NCBI GenBank assembly: GCA_025061835.1
Contig: JANXAC010000004.1
Span: 49,136-113,135, forward strand
Reading direction: 5' to 3'
From: Spirochaetota bacterium
Lineage (GTDB): Bacteria > Spirochaetota > Brevinematia > DTOW01
DNA: 64,000 nt
In this document: positions 26,997 to 36,798 of the stretch, one piece after another
Layout of the letters: each line of letters opens with the position of its first letter
How positions within the stretch are numbered: position 1 is the stretch's first letter
Program-made: the position numbers and the translations under genes
The notes under the pieces: model-generated
Database searches by the model: none
What the model saw: the letters and a program-made list of their open reading frames with translations, nothing else
Told to the model about the DNA's origin: nothing

Positions 26997-29600
26997 CTAT
27001 CTAGATACGAAGATTGGTAAGTAATTGCCTTTGTAGGAATATGATATTATGTATCCTTTCTGTGAAACTAGTCTTCCGTTTGAAAACTTTGCGTTCATTC
27101 TACTCGCTATAGATGATAGCGTCTCGCTTTGTCCAAGTTCTTTCATAATCCACCATTCTATTATGGATGATAGAGTTTCAAAGACAGACAGATCACCTGT
27201 CTTGATCAGAATATCCATCAGTCTTTTATTAGGTGCAATTAGGTATCCTTTTTCTGAAACTAATCTAGAAATACTAGTGTTCCTAAGAAGGTAGTAGAAA
27301 TACACAGAGTAGCTTTCCGATCCGTATAACCGTTTTGAAACTCTAGCAAAATTATCAAATGCTGGGTTGTATTGCACTCTAATGATAGAAGGTATGTTGT
27401 CAATGCTTTCATCCTTTATTATTACTCTTGTAGTGACTTTCCCTTCGGAAAGAGATTTGATCATCTCTTCAAGTTCGGATACTCTCTTCCTTAACTCTTC
27501 GTTCTCTTTTTTGAGTTTGTCAATTTCATCTCTGAAATTTCCGCTATCAACTGTAGTTTGAGGTGATGTTGTAGTTTCGGCTACTTGGAAGGTTCTTATA
27601 TACTCAACTACTGCGGATGTATTCACAACCTGTCCGTTTGCTAGGTATCCTTCAATTCTTATAAGGTTTCTACCACTTTCTAGTTGAATATTAGTTGATA
27701 TTGATTGAGGAGGTTTTTCTATTGAAGCTATGGGTATTCCCTGTCTGTAGATTAAGACTCTTCTGAAATCGCCTTTCATTTCAAAAGATAATGGTATATT
27801 GGGGTCTCTTGTTTGTTGGGGGAGGCTTGATAAGACTATCTCACCTTTAAGTTCGGAGAATTGGACATCAAACTCCCTTGAACTTGAGTTGCCAGCCTTG
27901 TCGTAAGCAACTATTCTAATTTTCTTTGTGTTCCTATTTGGTATGAACATAGAATAGATTACTCCATCACTCTGTTGTGTTTCAACGAGATTGGATACGG
28001 TTTCAGAGAAAACTACTCTATCGTGGTAGGTATCTACTACTCTGAAGGTAAATCTTCCGTTCTTCTCAACTATCCTATTACCATCTTCTGAAATGATGTT
28101 TGGTGCTACGGTATCAACTATAACTGATAGGAAATTCGTTGATTGATTGTTGAAACTGTCCTTTTGGACGAGTTGAATGTTGTTTGTTCCTTCAAGTAGG
28201 TTTAGTTGAACGAGTATTCTGTTTTGTGTTCTAGATATACCTAATGTTTCTTTTCTTCCATTTATGAATGCTTGAATATCTACATCTAGTGCTACTGTCC
28301 TTCCGACAATTTCAATACTTCGTTGATTGTAAAATAGAGGAATAGGTGAGAATGATATGGTTGGGGGCTTACTCCTTACTATTAGTGTGTCCTTTATAGT
28401 TTCCTTGTTCCCTTCGTAGTAGTAATCAATGTTGAGGACGTAGATGTCATCAAGAAGTTCAGATGTATTAAATACTATTTCCATACCTTCGGATAATCTT
28501 TTTACTTGAGGTTTTACATTGAAAACTCTACCGAGGTTTAGGGATACTAATGAAACATCTAGGCTTGATATTGAATTTACCTTGTTACCATAAAGGGATA
28601 CTAGAACATTAGTTCTTGAGAGGTATTTTATGTCTTGGATTTTTAGAAATGGTTTCTGATACTCAAGGATAGCAAAAGTTCCTTGTCTGTTATCAAATCC
28701 TACAAAGACCTTATCCTTTAGGATAGAGATAGTGCTTGCTATTGGTTTTCGTAGTAGTTCGTTTTGCTGAAACTCATAACTTCCTGTTTCAGTATCAAAG
28801 ACTATAAGACCGTCATAAGTTGCCATAATTATGTTTTTACCTATCATATTCACAGAGAAAACTGCTGAAGAGTAAGATAATCTTCTTAACTGTTCAGTCC
28901 TTCTGTTGAAGGATAGTAATCCTAGAGATGTCCCTATGAATATTGTATCACCGTAAGGTATCACAGACATAACTGCACCAGATAGTATTGGATACTCTGA
29001 TGATGAATAACTTGTGTATAAGTAAGATAGATAGTCAAATGAAGAGAAACCTTCAGATGAAGCAACAACCTTGTCAAATACGGAGAACTTGATATCCCTA
29101 ATAAAGTTATCAACGAGACCATTGACTACCGTTGTAGGAGAGTCTCCGAGTGAATTGTTTAGGTAGTCGTAATTGTAAAAACCCCACGACCTGGTTCCTA
29201 TATATAGATATTTAGCATCAGAGAAGAGAAATGTTATATTTTGATCTTTCAAACCTCTCTCTTGTGTTATTTCACGAACTACTGAAAACCTATCGTTTAG
29301 AATAATCACACCCCTACTAGTGCCTACAAACACATAAGACTGTGAAGCAGAAAGAGAAGTTATAACCCTATCAACTAATCTAGTCTCTATTTCCTTGACC
29401 TCAGTTAGTTTCTTTGTAGTAATTTCAAAGTAGTAGAGTTTTTTAGGAGTTGAGAATACAAAGCCATCCTTGAAAGGTGCGGATGATTTTATAAAATCGT
29501 TTATCTGTGATATATGATATTCTTTTAGCAAACTTTGTGCTTCGGAAATTAAGGTTAAAAGAAGTATGAAAAGTGTGATTGGTAGTATTCTGTTTAGCAT
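26997..29600 (-). CDS. Exported beta-propeller / Ig-like / coiled-coil protein with LysM-like end
   Basis: The 867-residue product has a signal peptide (ILPITLFILLLTLISEAQS). Residues about 25-320 form repeating strands with YVFVGTSRGVIIL, YLYIGTRSWGFY and TIFIGTSLGLLSF, a Reg_prop-like beta-propeller. Residues 320-650 look like several Ig-like beta sandwiches (SFNNQSTNFLSVIVDTVAPN, AYDKAGNSS). A short coiled coil (EIDKLKKENEELRKRVSELE) leads to a C-terminal domain beginning FARVSKRLYGSESYSVYF, which resembles a LysM-type wall-binding unit. It is most likely a large periplasmic or surface protein. It lacks any kinase domain, unlike regulators that carry such propellers. Confidence 0.75.
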   Translation of the reverse strand: MLNRILPITLFILLLTLISEAQSLLKEYHISQINDFIKSSAPFKDGFVFSTPKKLYYFEITTKKLTEVKEIETRLVDRVITSLSASQSYVFVGTSRGVIILNDRFSVVREITQERGLKDQNITFLFSDAKYLYIGTRSWGFYNYDYLNNSLGDSPTTVVNGLVDNFIRDIKFSVFDKVVASSEGFSSFDYLSYLYTSYSSSEYPILSGAVMSVIPYGDTIFIGTSLGLLSFNRRTEQLRRLSYSSAVFSVNMIGKNIIMATYDGLIVFDTETGSYEFQQNELLRKPIASTISILKDKVFVGFDNRQGTFAILEYQKPFLKIQDIKYLSRTNVLVSLYGNKVNSISSLDVSLVSLNLGRVFNVKPQVKRLSEGMEIVFNTSELLDDIYVLNIDYYYEGNKETIKDTLIVRSKPPTISFSPIPLFYNQRSIEIVGRTVALDVDIQAFINGRKETLGISRTQNRILVQLNLLEGTNNIQLVQKDSFNNQSTNFLSVIVDTVAPNIISEDGNRIVEKNGRFTFRVVDTYHDRVVFSETVSNLVETQQSDGVIYSMFIPNRNTKKIRIVAYDKAGNSSSREFDVQFSELKGEIVLSSLPQQTRDPNIPLSFEMKGDFRRVLIYRQGIPIASIEKPPQSISTNIQLESGRNLIRIEGYLANGQVVNTSAVVEYIRTFQVAETTTSPQTTVDSGNFRDEIDKLKKENEELRKRVSELEEMIKSLSEGKVTTRVIIKDESIDNIPSIIRVQYNPAFDNFARVSKRLYGSESYSVYFYYLLRNTSISRLVSEKGYLIAPNKRLMDILIKTGDLSVFETLSSIIEWWIMKELGQSETLSSIASRMNAKFSNGRLVSQKGYIISYSYKGNYLPIFVSR

Positions 29601-30065
29601 ACATTAATATAATATATTTCGGATTTATGGACTATACAAACTTAACTAGATTTTGAACAACAGATTCTAATCTACACTGTAAGTAAGGTAAGATATAGAT
29701 TTTTTGCTTACACACTACTTTTGTTTCTATACAGTGCTAGTTAATCTTAAATTTTCACTTCAAACTAAACCTGCTAGGTGTTCGTTTAAGAGTATTTAAC
29801 TAATGCTTGAAGAAGATTGGTATAATAGTGAATTTTAGATTTTATTAGGTCTTGGGTTTGTGTTTTTTACGAGTGTTTAGTTTTTTGGTATATTAACTTT
29901 TTACACTAGATGTTGATATTACTCTTGAGAGAGTTTAAAATGTTTTTAGAATGCTCTTAATAAAATCTTTTAGAATGTTATGAAGGTGAATACAGAAGTT
30001 TTGAATTATTCCGACTATGTTATTGAGGTGTAGTATTGAGTTATTCTAGTTTGGGGATATGTTCT
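29601..30065. other. AT-rich spacer between divergent genes
   Basis: This spacer separates the propeller protein gene from murE. I found no supported gene, RNA gene, strong hairpin or repeat. It presumably holds the divergent promoters. The TTG at 30036 could extend murE by ten residues but is not favoured. Confidence 0.5.
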
Positions 30066-31553
30066 ATGAAGTTATCTAGAATCCTGGAACTTGTGAAAGA
30101 TTATGTAGTCAAAAGTAATTTGACCATTGACATTGATATAAGCAGTATTTCGGAGGATTCAAGGGATGAGATAATTGACAGTAATACCTTGTTCTTTGCG
30201 ATAGAAGGGAGTAAGGTAGATGCTACGAAGTTTATTCCAAGTCTAATAGAGAGGGGGTGTAAAACATTCATAACTAGCAAAGATGTTGGATATTATGAGG
30301 GTGTGAATATAATACAGGTTAAGAGTATAAGGCGAGTTGAAGCGATTGTGTCAAAAGCATTCTACAACAGACCTGATGATAGACTTAAGGTTTTTGGTGT
30401 AACGGGGACTAAGGGAAAAACAACGGTATCCTATATGATGTTCAATGGTTTGAGGGCACTCGGAATGAAAGGAGGGCTTATTGGAACTATAGAGTATAGA
30501 ATAAACGACTATTCAATGAACGCAGAAAACACTACTCCGGGACCTCTTCATATTTTCACTCTTCTTGACGAGATAGTTAAGAACAGTTGTGAGTTCGTAT
30601 CTATGGAGGTGTCATCTCATGGTCTTGAGACTGATAGAGTTTATGGTCTTAAGTTTGATGCGGGAATATTCACAAACCTATCAAGAGAACACCTAGATTT
30701 TCATCAAACGATGGAAAACTACTTCAACGCAAAGATGAAACTATTTCACTTGATAAAAGAATTCAATCCGGATGGTATTGCTGTTATCAACATTGACAAC
30801 GAATGGGGACGGAAAGCGTACGAGATAACTAAATCTCTAGGTATCAAAACGCTTACTTGTTCTACGGTTGTAGACGCTGACATCAGAGCAAAGAATATAA
30901 CTGTATCTCTTGATGGAAACTTATTTACTGTGTCATACAGAGGTAAAGAATTCTCTACTCATACTAAAATGGTTGGATTACACAACATACACAATGCTAT
31001 ATGTAGTCTAGGTGCTATTGTTGGTGTTATTGGCGATGATAATATAGAATTGGTATTGAATGGTATATCTGAAACTACTGTTAAGGGTAGGTTTGAGATC
31101 TTGAGGAGTAGTAGAGGTTTTTATGTTGTAATAGACTATGCACACACTCCTGATGCGTTGGAGAAAACACTTGAAACTGCGAGGGCTTTCTCACCAACGA
31201 GGCTTACGGTAGTGTTTGGTGCAGGGGGCGATAGAGATAAGGGGAAAAGACCTATTATGGGACAAATTTCGGCTAATATAGCAGACAAGGTGATAGTAAC
31301 AAGTGATAATCCAAGAACAGAGAATCCTTTTTCAATAATCAATGATATAATTAAAGGTATTCCATCAGACAGAATTCAGAAAACGAAAGTTATAGCCGAT
31401 AGAAGGAAAGCCATACAGGTTGCTCTTAAGGAAGCAGTGGAAGGTGAGATAATAGTCATAGCAGGTAAAGGGCATGAAACTTACCAGATAATAGGCGAAG
31501 AAAAGATACACTTCTCTGACTACGAAGAAGTTGTTGGGAGTAGTTATTTTTGA
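30066..31553 (+). CDS. murE: UDP-N-acetylmuramoyl-dipeptide ligase MurE
   Basis: The 495-residue Mur ligase adds the third stem-peptide residue in peptidoglycan synthesis. Features are SEDSRDEI (UDP-binding region), the ATP loop GVTGTKGKTT, the carbamylated-Lys region and ENTTPGP, VSSHGLETDRV, FTNLSREHLDFH, and VIDYAHTPDALE. The residue-selecting loop reads SDNPRTENP. DNPR is the form linked to meso-diaminopimelate, whereas Lys enzymes usually differ there, so DAP is the likely substrate, though other spirochaetes use ornithine. I chose the ATG at 30066 over the upstream TTG since it fits the family start. Confidence 0.94.
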   Translation: MKLSRILELVKDYVVKSNLTIDIDISSISEDSRDEIIDSNTLFFAIEGSKVDATKFIPSLIERGCKTFITSKDVGYYEGVNIIQVKSIRRVEAIVSKAFYNRPDDRLKVFGVTGTKGKTTVSYMMFNGLRALGMKGGLIGTIEYRINDYSMNAENTTPGPLHIFTLLDEIVKNSCEFVSMEVSSHGLETDRVYGLKFDAGIFTNLSREHLDFHQTMENYFNAKMKLFHLIKEFNPDGIAVINIDNEWGRKAYEITKSLGIKTLTCSTVVDADIRAKNITVSLDGNLFTVSYRGKEFSTHTKMVGLHNIHNAICSLGAIVGVIGDDNIELVLNGISETTVKGRFEILRSSRGFYVVIDYAHTPDALEKTLETARAFSPTRLTVVFGAGGDRDKGKRPIMGQISANIADKVIVTSDNPRTENPFSIINDIIKGIPSDRIQKTKVIADRRKAIQVALKEAVEGEIIVIAGKGHETYQIIGEEKIHFSDYEEVVGSSYF

Positions 31554-31947
31554 TTCATTCTTGAAGGTTCATTCTTGCTTCAAAGAATTCAATTTCTTCA
31601 GGCTTATGAATATCCTAAACGATTTCAAATTTTTTGCTACTAGGGAGTCTTTGGAATTAGTCTTCTAACTACACTATTCTTTACTAGTGCTCTATTTAGA
31701 TTGAAATTGTGTCAAGTTTTCAATCCTGAATAACTACTGTGCTTTTGATCTAGTTAGTGTGAAAATACGTTAAAGTCTTATTATCAGAGTTCGCTAGGCT
31801 AGAAGTCAGATGACTTAAAGTTTATGTTTTTTGGATTGCTTTCTTGGTAGTTTTTGCTAATCTAGGGATTGCTGGAGTGTAGGTTTTATGGTTAATCCTT
31901 TGAATGAGTTCTAGATTAGTCGTTTTTCAGTTTGGGAGTTAGGTTGC
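31554..31947. other. Spacer between convergent genes, no feature seen
   Basis: The stretch between murE and the debranching-like gene contains many stop codons in all frames and no convincing hairpin followed by a U-run. Nothing in it can be named. Its length is unusual for a convergent spacer in this window, so it could be a decayed gene. Confidence 0.45.
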
Positions 31948-34560
31948 TTAATATACTTCTTTATTCAATATCTTATTCTTCAGATAGTCTTTTTCCTTTG
32001 ATACTCTGTTGCTTTCAGGGATTTTTGGGACTACGAATTTTAGTTCTCCTATTATGTCTTTGTATCCTTTCAAAACCGAAGGTTTTGCGAGTTTATTGTT
32101 CAAAGTTATACTACTTTTCTTCCTATCAACTTTTATCTCTGCTTTACTATCCAGTGTGAATGAAACAACATACCTATTACCCTTGTCGTCTGTGTGAATG
32201 AAATCTATATCTGGTGTTCGTTTTGAGTTTTGAAGCGAGAGTTTGTAGATTTCAGTGTCATTGGTAACTTTGACTTCCATAACAAGGTATTCTTCATTAC
32301 CAAACTTTAGTGAGGCTTTTAAATCCTTAAGTTCGTTTGGTAGGTTAGGGGATAGTATAATTTTGTTCTGACTTAACATTGGCCTAAAGCCAATGAATCC
32401 TTGATACCATGCTCTACTCAATTCGGCAACACTCCAAGCCTGTGAGTAAGTACCTGATAGTTTTATCCTGCCGTTTGGTTGTGGTATTGCGTCAATGAGT
32501 TCGCTCAAAGTTCCTACATATCCTTCATTTATAACTTGATTTAGAGTATTTGTAAAGAGAGAGTAAGCAAGTTCCTTGTATCCAAACTTGAGAAGAGATA
32601 GTATTGTAAATCCAGTATTCCAGACCCATACAGTGCCGTTATGGTAAGCAGAATCTTTGTGGTATAGTTCCCACTTCTCGTGCCAAGGGTGGAAGAGTTC
32701 ATCGTTTTGCGAGAGTGATGCTATACCGTAGGGATAGAGTAGTTCATTAACAGCATTTTTAAGGATATATGCTTCTCTTTCCTCTCCTATAATACTACCA
32801 CTAAAAGGAACAGTTATAGTCATAAGCATATTAGGTCTTACTTTAAAATCCTTAAACCCATCCCTCCTCACTCTATCGGCAATCCTCTTGTTTTGCTCAT
32901 CAAAGAATATCTTTACAAAATTTTCTTTTGCTTTCTTTAGGATTTCCTCCCATCTTTTAGCAGAATCTTTGTCTTTCATATAGTTAGCCGTAAAAATACC
33001 GACTTCCAGAGATGTAATCCAAAGTGCTTGGATTTCAACTGCTCTATTTCCTCTCGGAGACCATGCTTCCTTTCCTTCAATCCTTGCGTCCATCCAGGTA
33101 TCGGCGTCATCGTGTGTGAGTAGTCCGTCAGCGTCAATGAAGTTTTCAATCGCTCCATCAATTGCAGTTTTAATAACAGGGTATATCTCTTTTATGAACT
33201 CAAGGTCACCAGAGTAATTTATGTAATCCATAACCTCTCTTATAAACCAAGGTGTTCCGTCGGTAGTATTGTATTGAACAGAAGTCTCGCTAGATACAAG
33301 ATTTGGCACTCTGCCGAAGGTTTTTGACTTTGAGAGTGTTTCTTTTATCTCATACTTTCCTTGACTTTCCTTGAGTGTTTTTGATTTTGATATAAGTTCT
33401 TCCTTTGATGAGAAGGATTTTGAGAAGAGAAAGGATGGAACTGAAACGAATAGTTTATTACCTGACTTCCTTACACCTACAGACTTGTTTATTGACCTTA
33501 TGTCTTGAATAACTTGTTTGAGTAGTTCTTCATCTTCTGATGTGATCTCAATTGATAGTGTTCCTCTGTCTTGGAATTTTGCGAAGTTGAGAATAATTTC
33601 TTTTGCATCCTTGAAGTTTCCATTTACTAATGCGCATCCTGGAAGCGAGATGAAGGTGTCTCTTCCCCAGATGTTCTTAAACCAAGGTAACCCAGCCCAG
33701 ATTCCCCTTCCAAACTCTTCAACTACAAACCCATCGCTTGAGTATAAGTTCCAGTACATAGGTTTATCAATGATTTCTTTTAGGTTTGTCTCAAACGTGC
33801 TACCTAGCACTCTTCCTGCAAGTTCTTTTTTATAGCCTTCTAGAAAACTTTTCAAGTTCTTTGAGATGCTTTCTGCTTCTTTAATTCCAACTTCCTCATT
33901 GGTTGAGAATACTACAACAAATGATATTTCTTTAACTTCACTCTTGCTTACAATCATTCCAGAGTTTCCAAAGTTTGGAGATATCCTTACCTCTTTGAGT
34001 TGGTTTGTTGGATCTTGGATAAACTCAACTTCTTTGTCTGAAGATATGACTGTGTAGGATGGGACAGTAGAAGATTTTATCTTTGTGTTTTCTATAACTA
34101 TGGTTGTAGTGTTAATAGGTTTTATCTGGATATCCTTTCTAAACCAGTTTAGTATTGCTATGATACCAAGTTTTGAAGGTGTTTGTGTTTCCAGTTGGAC
34201 TATGACATACTGTTTGTGTTGAATTATGAACATTCTTTCAGTTGTTTGATTGTATAGTGCTTCAAAGAATGAGGGGTAGAGTATTGTTTTTGGTGCTTCT
34301 CTTCTGTTGAGGGGTTTATCGTTTAGTATGGAGACGAAGTCTCTGAAGATGACAGTGTTTCTAACCTTATATCCTTCACCACTAGCATAAGAAAATGTTT
34401 TACCCTCATAATATCCATCAAGCCTGTCTTTAAATACAAAACTTCTAATATCACCTTTCTGTAATTCTACCTTTGATGTGTTGAAGAATTCATTCCCAAA
34501 CAAATTATTACTTACGATTAGCATAGAAACGATAGTAAATGTTAGAACAAGTTTTTTCAT
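31948..34560 (-). CDS. Exported glycogen-debranching-type glycoside hydrolase
   Basis: The 870-residue protein has a signal peptide (LVLTFTIVSMLIVSNNLFG), an N-terminal beta-rich part (to about residue 270), and a catalytic (alpha/alpha)6 barrel like amylo-alpha-1,6-glucosidases. Diagnostic stretches are GIWAGLPWFKNIWGRDTFIS, DGTPWFIREVMDY, LTHDDADTWMDAR, SAYHNGTVWVWNTGF and SGTYSQAWSVAELSRAWYQG. This is the GDE_C/GH133-like architecture, which removes alpha-1,6 branches from glucans. The signal peptide implies action outside the cytoplasm, on imported or environmental glucans rather than stored glycogen. No other glucan gene is adjacent. Confidence 0.85.
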   Translation of the reverse strand: MKKLVLTFTIVSMLIVSNNLFGNEFFNTSKVELQKGDIRSFVFKDRLDGYYEGKTFSYASGEGYKVRNTVIFRDFVSILNDKPLNRREAPKTILYPSFFEALYNQTTERMFIIQHKQYVIVQLETQTPSKLGIIAILNWFRKDIQIKPINTTTIVIENTKIKSSTVPSYTVISSDKEVEFIQDPTNQLKEVRISPNFGNSGMIVSKSEVKEISFVVVFSTNEEVGIKEAESISKNLKSFLEGYKKELAGRVLGSTFETNLKEIIDKPMYWNLYSSDGFVVEEFGRGIWAGLPWFKNIWGRDTFISLPGCALVNGNFKDAKEIILNFAKFQDRGTLSIEITSEDEELLKQVIQDIRSINKSVGVRKSGNKLFVSVPSFLFSKSFSSKEELISKSKTLKESQGKYEIKETLSKSKTFGRVPNLVSSETSVQYNTTDGTPWFIREVMDYINYSGDLEFIKEIYPVIKTAIDGAIENFIDADGLLTHDDADTWMDARIEGKEAWSPRGNRAVEIQALWITSLEVGIFTANYMKDKDSAKRWEEILKKAKENFVKIFFDEQNKRIADRVRRDGFKDFKVRPNMLMTITVPFSGSIIGEEREAYILKNAVNELLYPYGIASLSQNDELFHPWHEKWELYHKDSAYHNGTVWVWNTGFTILSLLKFGYKELAYSLFTNTLNQVINEGYVGTLSELIDAIPQPNGRIKLSGTYSQAWSVAELSRAWYQGFIGFRPMLSQNKIILSPNLPNELKDLKASLKFGNEEYLVMEVKVTNDTEIYKLSLQNSKRTPDIDFIHTDDKGNRYVVSFTLDSKAEIKVDRKKSSITLNNKLAKPSVLKGYKDIIGELKFVVPKIPESNRVSKEKDYLKNKILNKEVY

Positions 34561-34717
34561 AATTAAGCCCCCGACTACCGATAGTCTTTTAAGAAAAGGT
34601 TAAATGAGTTGTCAATGGTTTTTCTAGATAAAAGTATGGAATTATTTCTTTTCCTGCTTTAGAAGGTAGTTATTGTAATTATTTAAAATACATTCTTCTG
34701 TAAGTTGTGGAGGTTGT

Positions 34718-36451
34718 ATGAGTGAAGATACAAAGAAGGTTAGAATAGACAAGGTCAGAGATCTTGAGAAGATGGGTATTAATCCTTATCCTTACAAGTT
34801 TGAATCAAAAAACACGATAAGGGCGATTAGAGAGAAATTTGAACTTGATACAAAGGATCTTCCTGTTAGCACTAAGGGTATCATAAAAAGGATATCAAAC
34901 ACTGATGATGGAATAATGATAAGACTTGAAGATGAAGAAAAGCAGATTGTTTGCTACATTTCAAACGAGCATAAGAGTGAATTTTCTACCAATAAAGTTG
35001 GTGATGAAATTTTGGTGAAAGGTTTTCTTAAGAGGATAAACGATAGTTTGAGTATAATCTATTCACCTGATGCTAATCCGTCAATGATGACAACGATAAG
35101 AGAGATAACAAACGCTTTTGACCTTGACCCAAAGTATGAGAAGGTTTCTATCGCAGGTAGGCTTATAACTATAAGAGACCAAGGAAAAGCAGTTTTTGGA
35201 CATATCAGGGATATTCAGGGTAGGATACAGGTATATTTCAAGAAAGATATACTCGGTGATGAGAAGTTTAACTTGTTTAAGGATTTTGTTGATGTTGGGG
35301 ATATTCTTGGAGTTGAAGGTAGGCTTTTTAGAACTAAGACAGGAGAATTGACTGTTGAAGTTGAGAAGTTTGAAATACTCTCAAAGTGTCTGAATGAAAT
35401 GCCAGAAAAGTGGCATGGTTTGAGAGATCCGGAGGTAAGGTACAGACACAGATACCTTGACCTTATTGCAAATACAGAAGTTGGAGAGATATTTATGAAA
35501 CGTAGCAAGATAATAAGTAAGATTAGAGACTTCTTCAACTCAAGAGGTTTTTACGAAGTTGAGACACCGATTCTACACCAGATTGCCAGTGGTGCTTCCG
35601 CAAAGCCTTTTACTACATATCACAATGCTCTAGACGAGAACCTATACTTGAGGATTGCTCCTGAACTCTTTTTGAAGAAACTCATAGTAGGTGGCTTTGA
35701 TAGAGTATATGAGATTGGTAAAAATTTCAGAAACGAAGGTATTGATGTGCAGCATAATCCTGAATTTACGATGATGGAGTTTTATGTAGCGTATTGGGAC
35801 TACTTTGACCTTATGAAATTTACCGAAGAACTCTTAAGTTTTATTGCTTACGAAGTGAACGGTAGTTATAAAGTTAAGTATGGGGAGAATGATATTGATT
35901 TCACCCCTCCCTATCGGAGAGTGAAGTATTTTGAATTTTTGAAGGAAGCAACGGGAAAGGATAAGGAATTCTTCTTAAACGAGGCTAGTGTTAGAAGCCT
36001 TGCTAGAGAACTTGGTATACACGAGGAGAAACTTTCACATCCGAAAGTGATAGATAAAGTATTTGAACATTTTTCAGGTGATAGGTTTATACAACCGACG
36101 TTTGTTATTGACTTTCCAAAGATACTCTCACCGCTTGCGAAGACACACAGGGATGATCCTGACCTTGTTGAAAGGTTTGAGCTTTTTGTTGGAGGATTTG
36201 AGATTGCTAATGCTTATACAGAGTTGAACGACCCTATTGACCAGAGGAACCGTTTTGAGGAGCAGTTGAAAAGAAGAGAACAAGGTGATGAAGAAGCATT
36301 GATGGTTGATGAGGATTTTATAACTGCACTTGAATATGGGCTTCCACCGACTGCCGGTGAAGGTATCGGAATAGATAGACTCGTTATGCTACTCACAAAC
36401 TCGCACTCCATTAGAGAGGTTATACTCTTCCCAACATTGAGACAAAAGTGA
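34718..36451 (+). CDS. lysS: Lysine--tRNA ligase, class II, with an additional N-terminal OB-like domain
   Basis: GGAGG precedes the ATG. The protein has 577 residues, against about 490-510 in typical class II LysRS. After the usual opening LEKMGINPYPYKF comes an extra beta-rich segment (about residues 45-120, PVSTKGIIKRISN to KGFLKRINDSLSI), which reads like a second OB fold. The standard anticodon-binding OB fold follows (SIAGRLITIRDQGKAVFGHI). Class II motifs are present: motif 1 near IRDFFNSRGFYEVETPIL, motif 2 FRNEGIDVQHNPEFTMMEFY, motif 3 GEGIGIDRLVMLLTNS. It charges tRNA-Lys. Several spirochaetes use the unrelated class I enzyme instead. A strong terminator follows. Confidence 0.94.
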   Translation: MSEDTKKVRIDKVRDLEKMGINPYPYKFESKNTIRAIREKFELDTKDLPVSTKGIIKRISNTDDGIMIRLEDEEKQIVCYISNEHKSEFSTNKVGDEILVKGFLKRINDSLSIIYSPDANPSMMTTIREITNAFDLDPKYEKVSIAGRLITIRDQGKAVFGHIRDIQGRIQVYFKKDILGDEKFNLFKDFVDVGDILGVEGRLFRTKTGELTVEVEKFEILSKCLNEMPEKWHGLRDPEVRYRHRYLDLIANTEVGEIFMKRSKIISKIRDFFNSRGFYEVETPILHQIASGASAKPFTTYHNALDENLYLRIAPELFLKKLIVGGFDRVYEIGKNFRNEGIDVQHNPEFTMMEFYVAYWDYFDLMKFTEELLSFIAYEVNGSYKVKYGENDIDFTPPYRRVKYFEFLKEATGKDKEFFLNEASVRSLARELGIHEEKLSHPKVIDKVFEHFSGDRFIQPTFVIDFPKILSPLAKTHRDDPDLVERFELFVGGFEIANAYTELNDPIDQRNRFEEQLKRREQGDEEALMVDEDFITALEYGLPPTAGEGIGIDRLVMLLTNSHSIREVILFPTLRQK

Positions 36452-36453
36452 TC

Positions 36454-36506
36454 CTAACGAATAAATGCTTATTTTCATTTAATCGTTAGACAAGACTAGG
36501 TCTTTT
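36454..36506 (+). terminator. Double-hairpin terminator after lysS
   Basis: Three bases after the lysS stop, 14-base arms 36454-36467 and 36476-36489 pair at 13 of 14 positions around loop CTTATTTT. A second hairpin AAGAC-TAG-GTCTT (36492-36504) ends in TTTT. Together they look like a compound intrinsic terminator. Confidence 0.6.
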
Positions 36507-36591
36507 ACATTATGTTTCTTAAGTGAAAGGTTAGGTAAGAACCTTCATCCTAGTTGTGAATTTTAGGGTTTGTTGGGGGCTTGATGTCTTT

Positions 36592-36621
36592 TTGACAGGA
36601 GAGTATATTTATATATAAAAT
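36592..36621 (+). promoter_or_regulatory. Promoter for tRNA-Gln/tRNA-Arg/secG
   Basis: TTGACA (36592-36597), a perfect -35, lies 18 bases before TAAAAT (36616-36621), a close -10; TATAAA at a spacing of 16 is an alternative. The tRNA-Gln gene begins 17 bases later, which would place the start point just ahead of the tRNA. Confidence 0.6.
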
Positions 36622-36638
36622 AATCTTTGCTATTGTTT

Positions 36639-36710
36639 TGCGAGGTCGTCTAATTGGCAGGACATGGGACTTTGGATCCCACAGTGGAGGTTCGAGTCCT
36701 CCCCTCGCAG
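36639..36710 (+). tRNA. tRNA-Gln (anticodon TTG)
   Basis: A 72-nt cloverleaf: acceptor TGCGAGG pairs with CCTCGCA, the anticodon arm is TGGGA-CTTTGGA-TCCCA with anticodon TTG, and the T arm GGAGG-TTCGAGT-CCTCC is canonical. The discriminator is G, as expected for tRNA-Gln. No CCA is encoded. tRNA-Arg starts two bases later. Confidence 0.95.
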
Positions 36711-36712
36711 AT

Positions 36713-36785
36713 GGGCCTATAGCTCAGGTGGACAGAGCACCGGTTTCCTAAACCGGGTGGGCTGGTTCGAGTCCAGCTAGGCCCA
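36713..36785 (+). tRNA. tRNA-Arg (anticodon CCT)
   Basis: A 73-nt cloverleaf: acceptor GGGCCTA with TAGGCCC, anticodon arm CCGGT-TTCCTAA-ACCGG with anticodon CCT, and T arm CTGG-TTCGAGT-CCAG. It reads AGG codons, which are common in this window. CCA is not encoded. The discriminator A is also the first base of the secG ribosome binding site AAGGAG. Confidence 0.95.
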
Positions 36786-36798
36786 AGGAGTTGATGAA

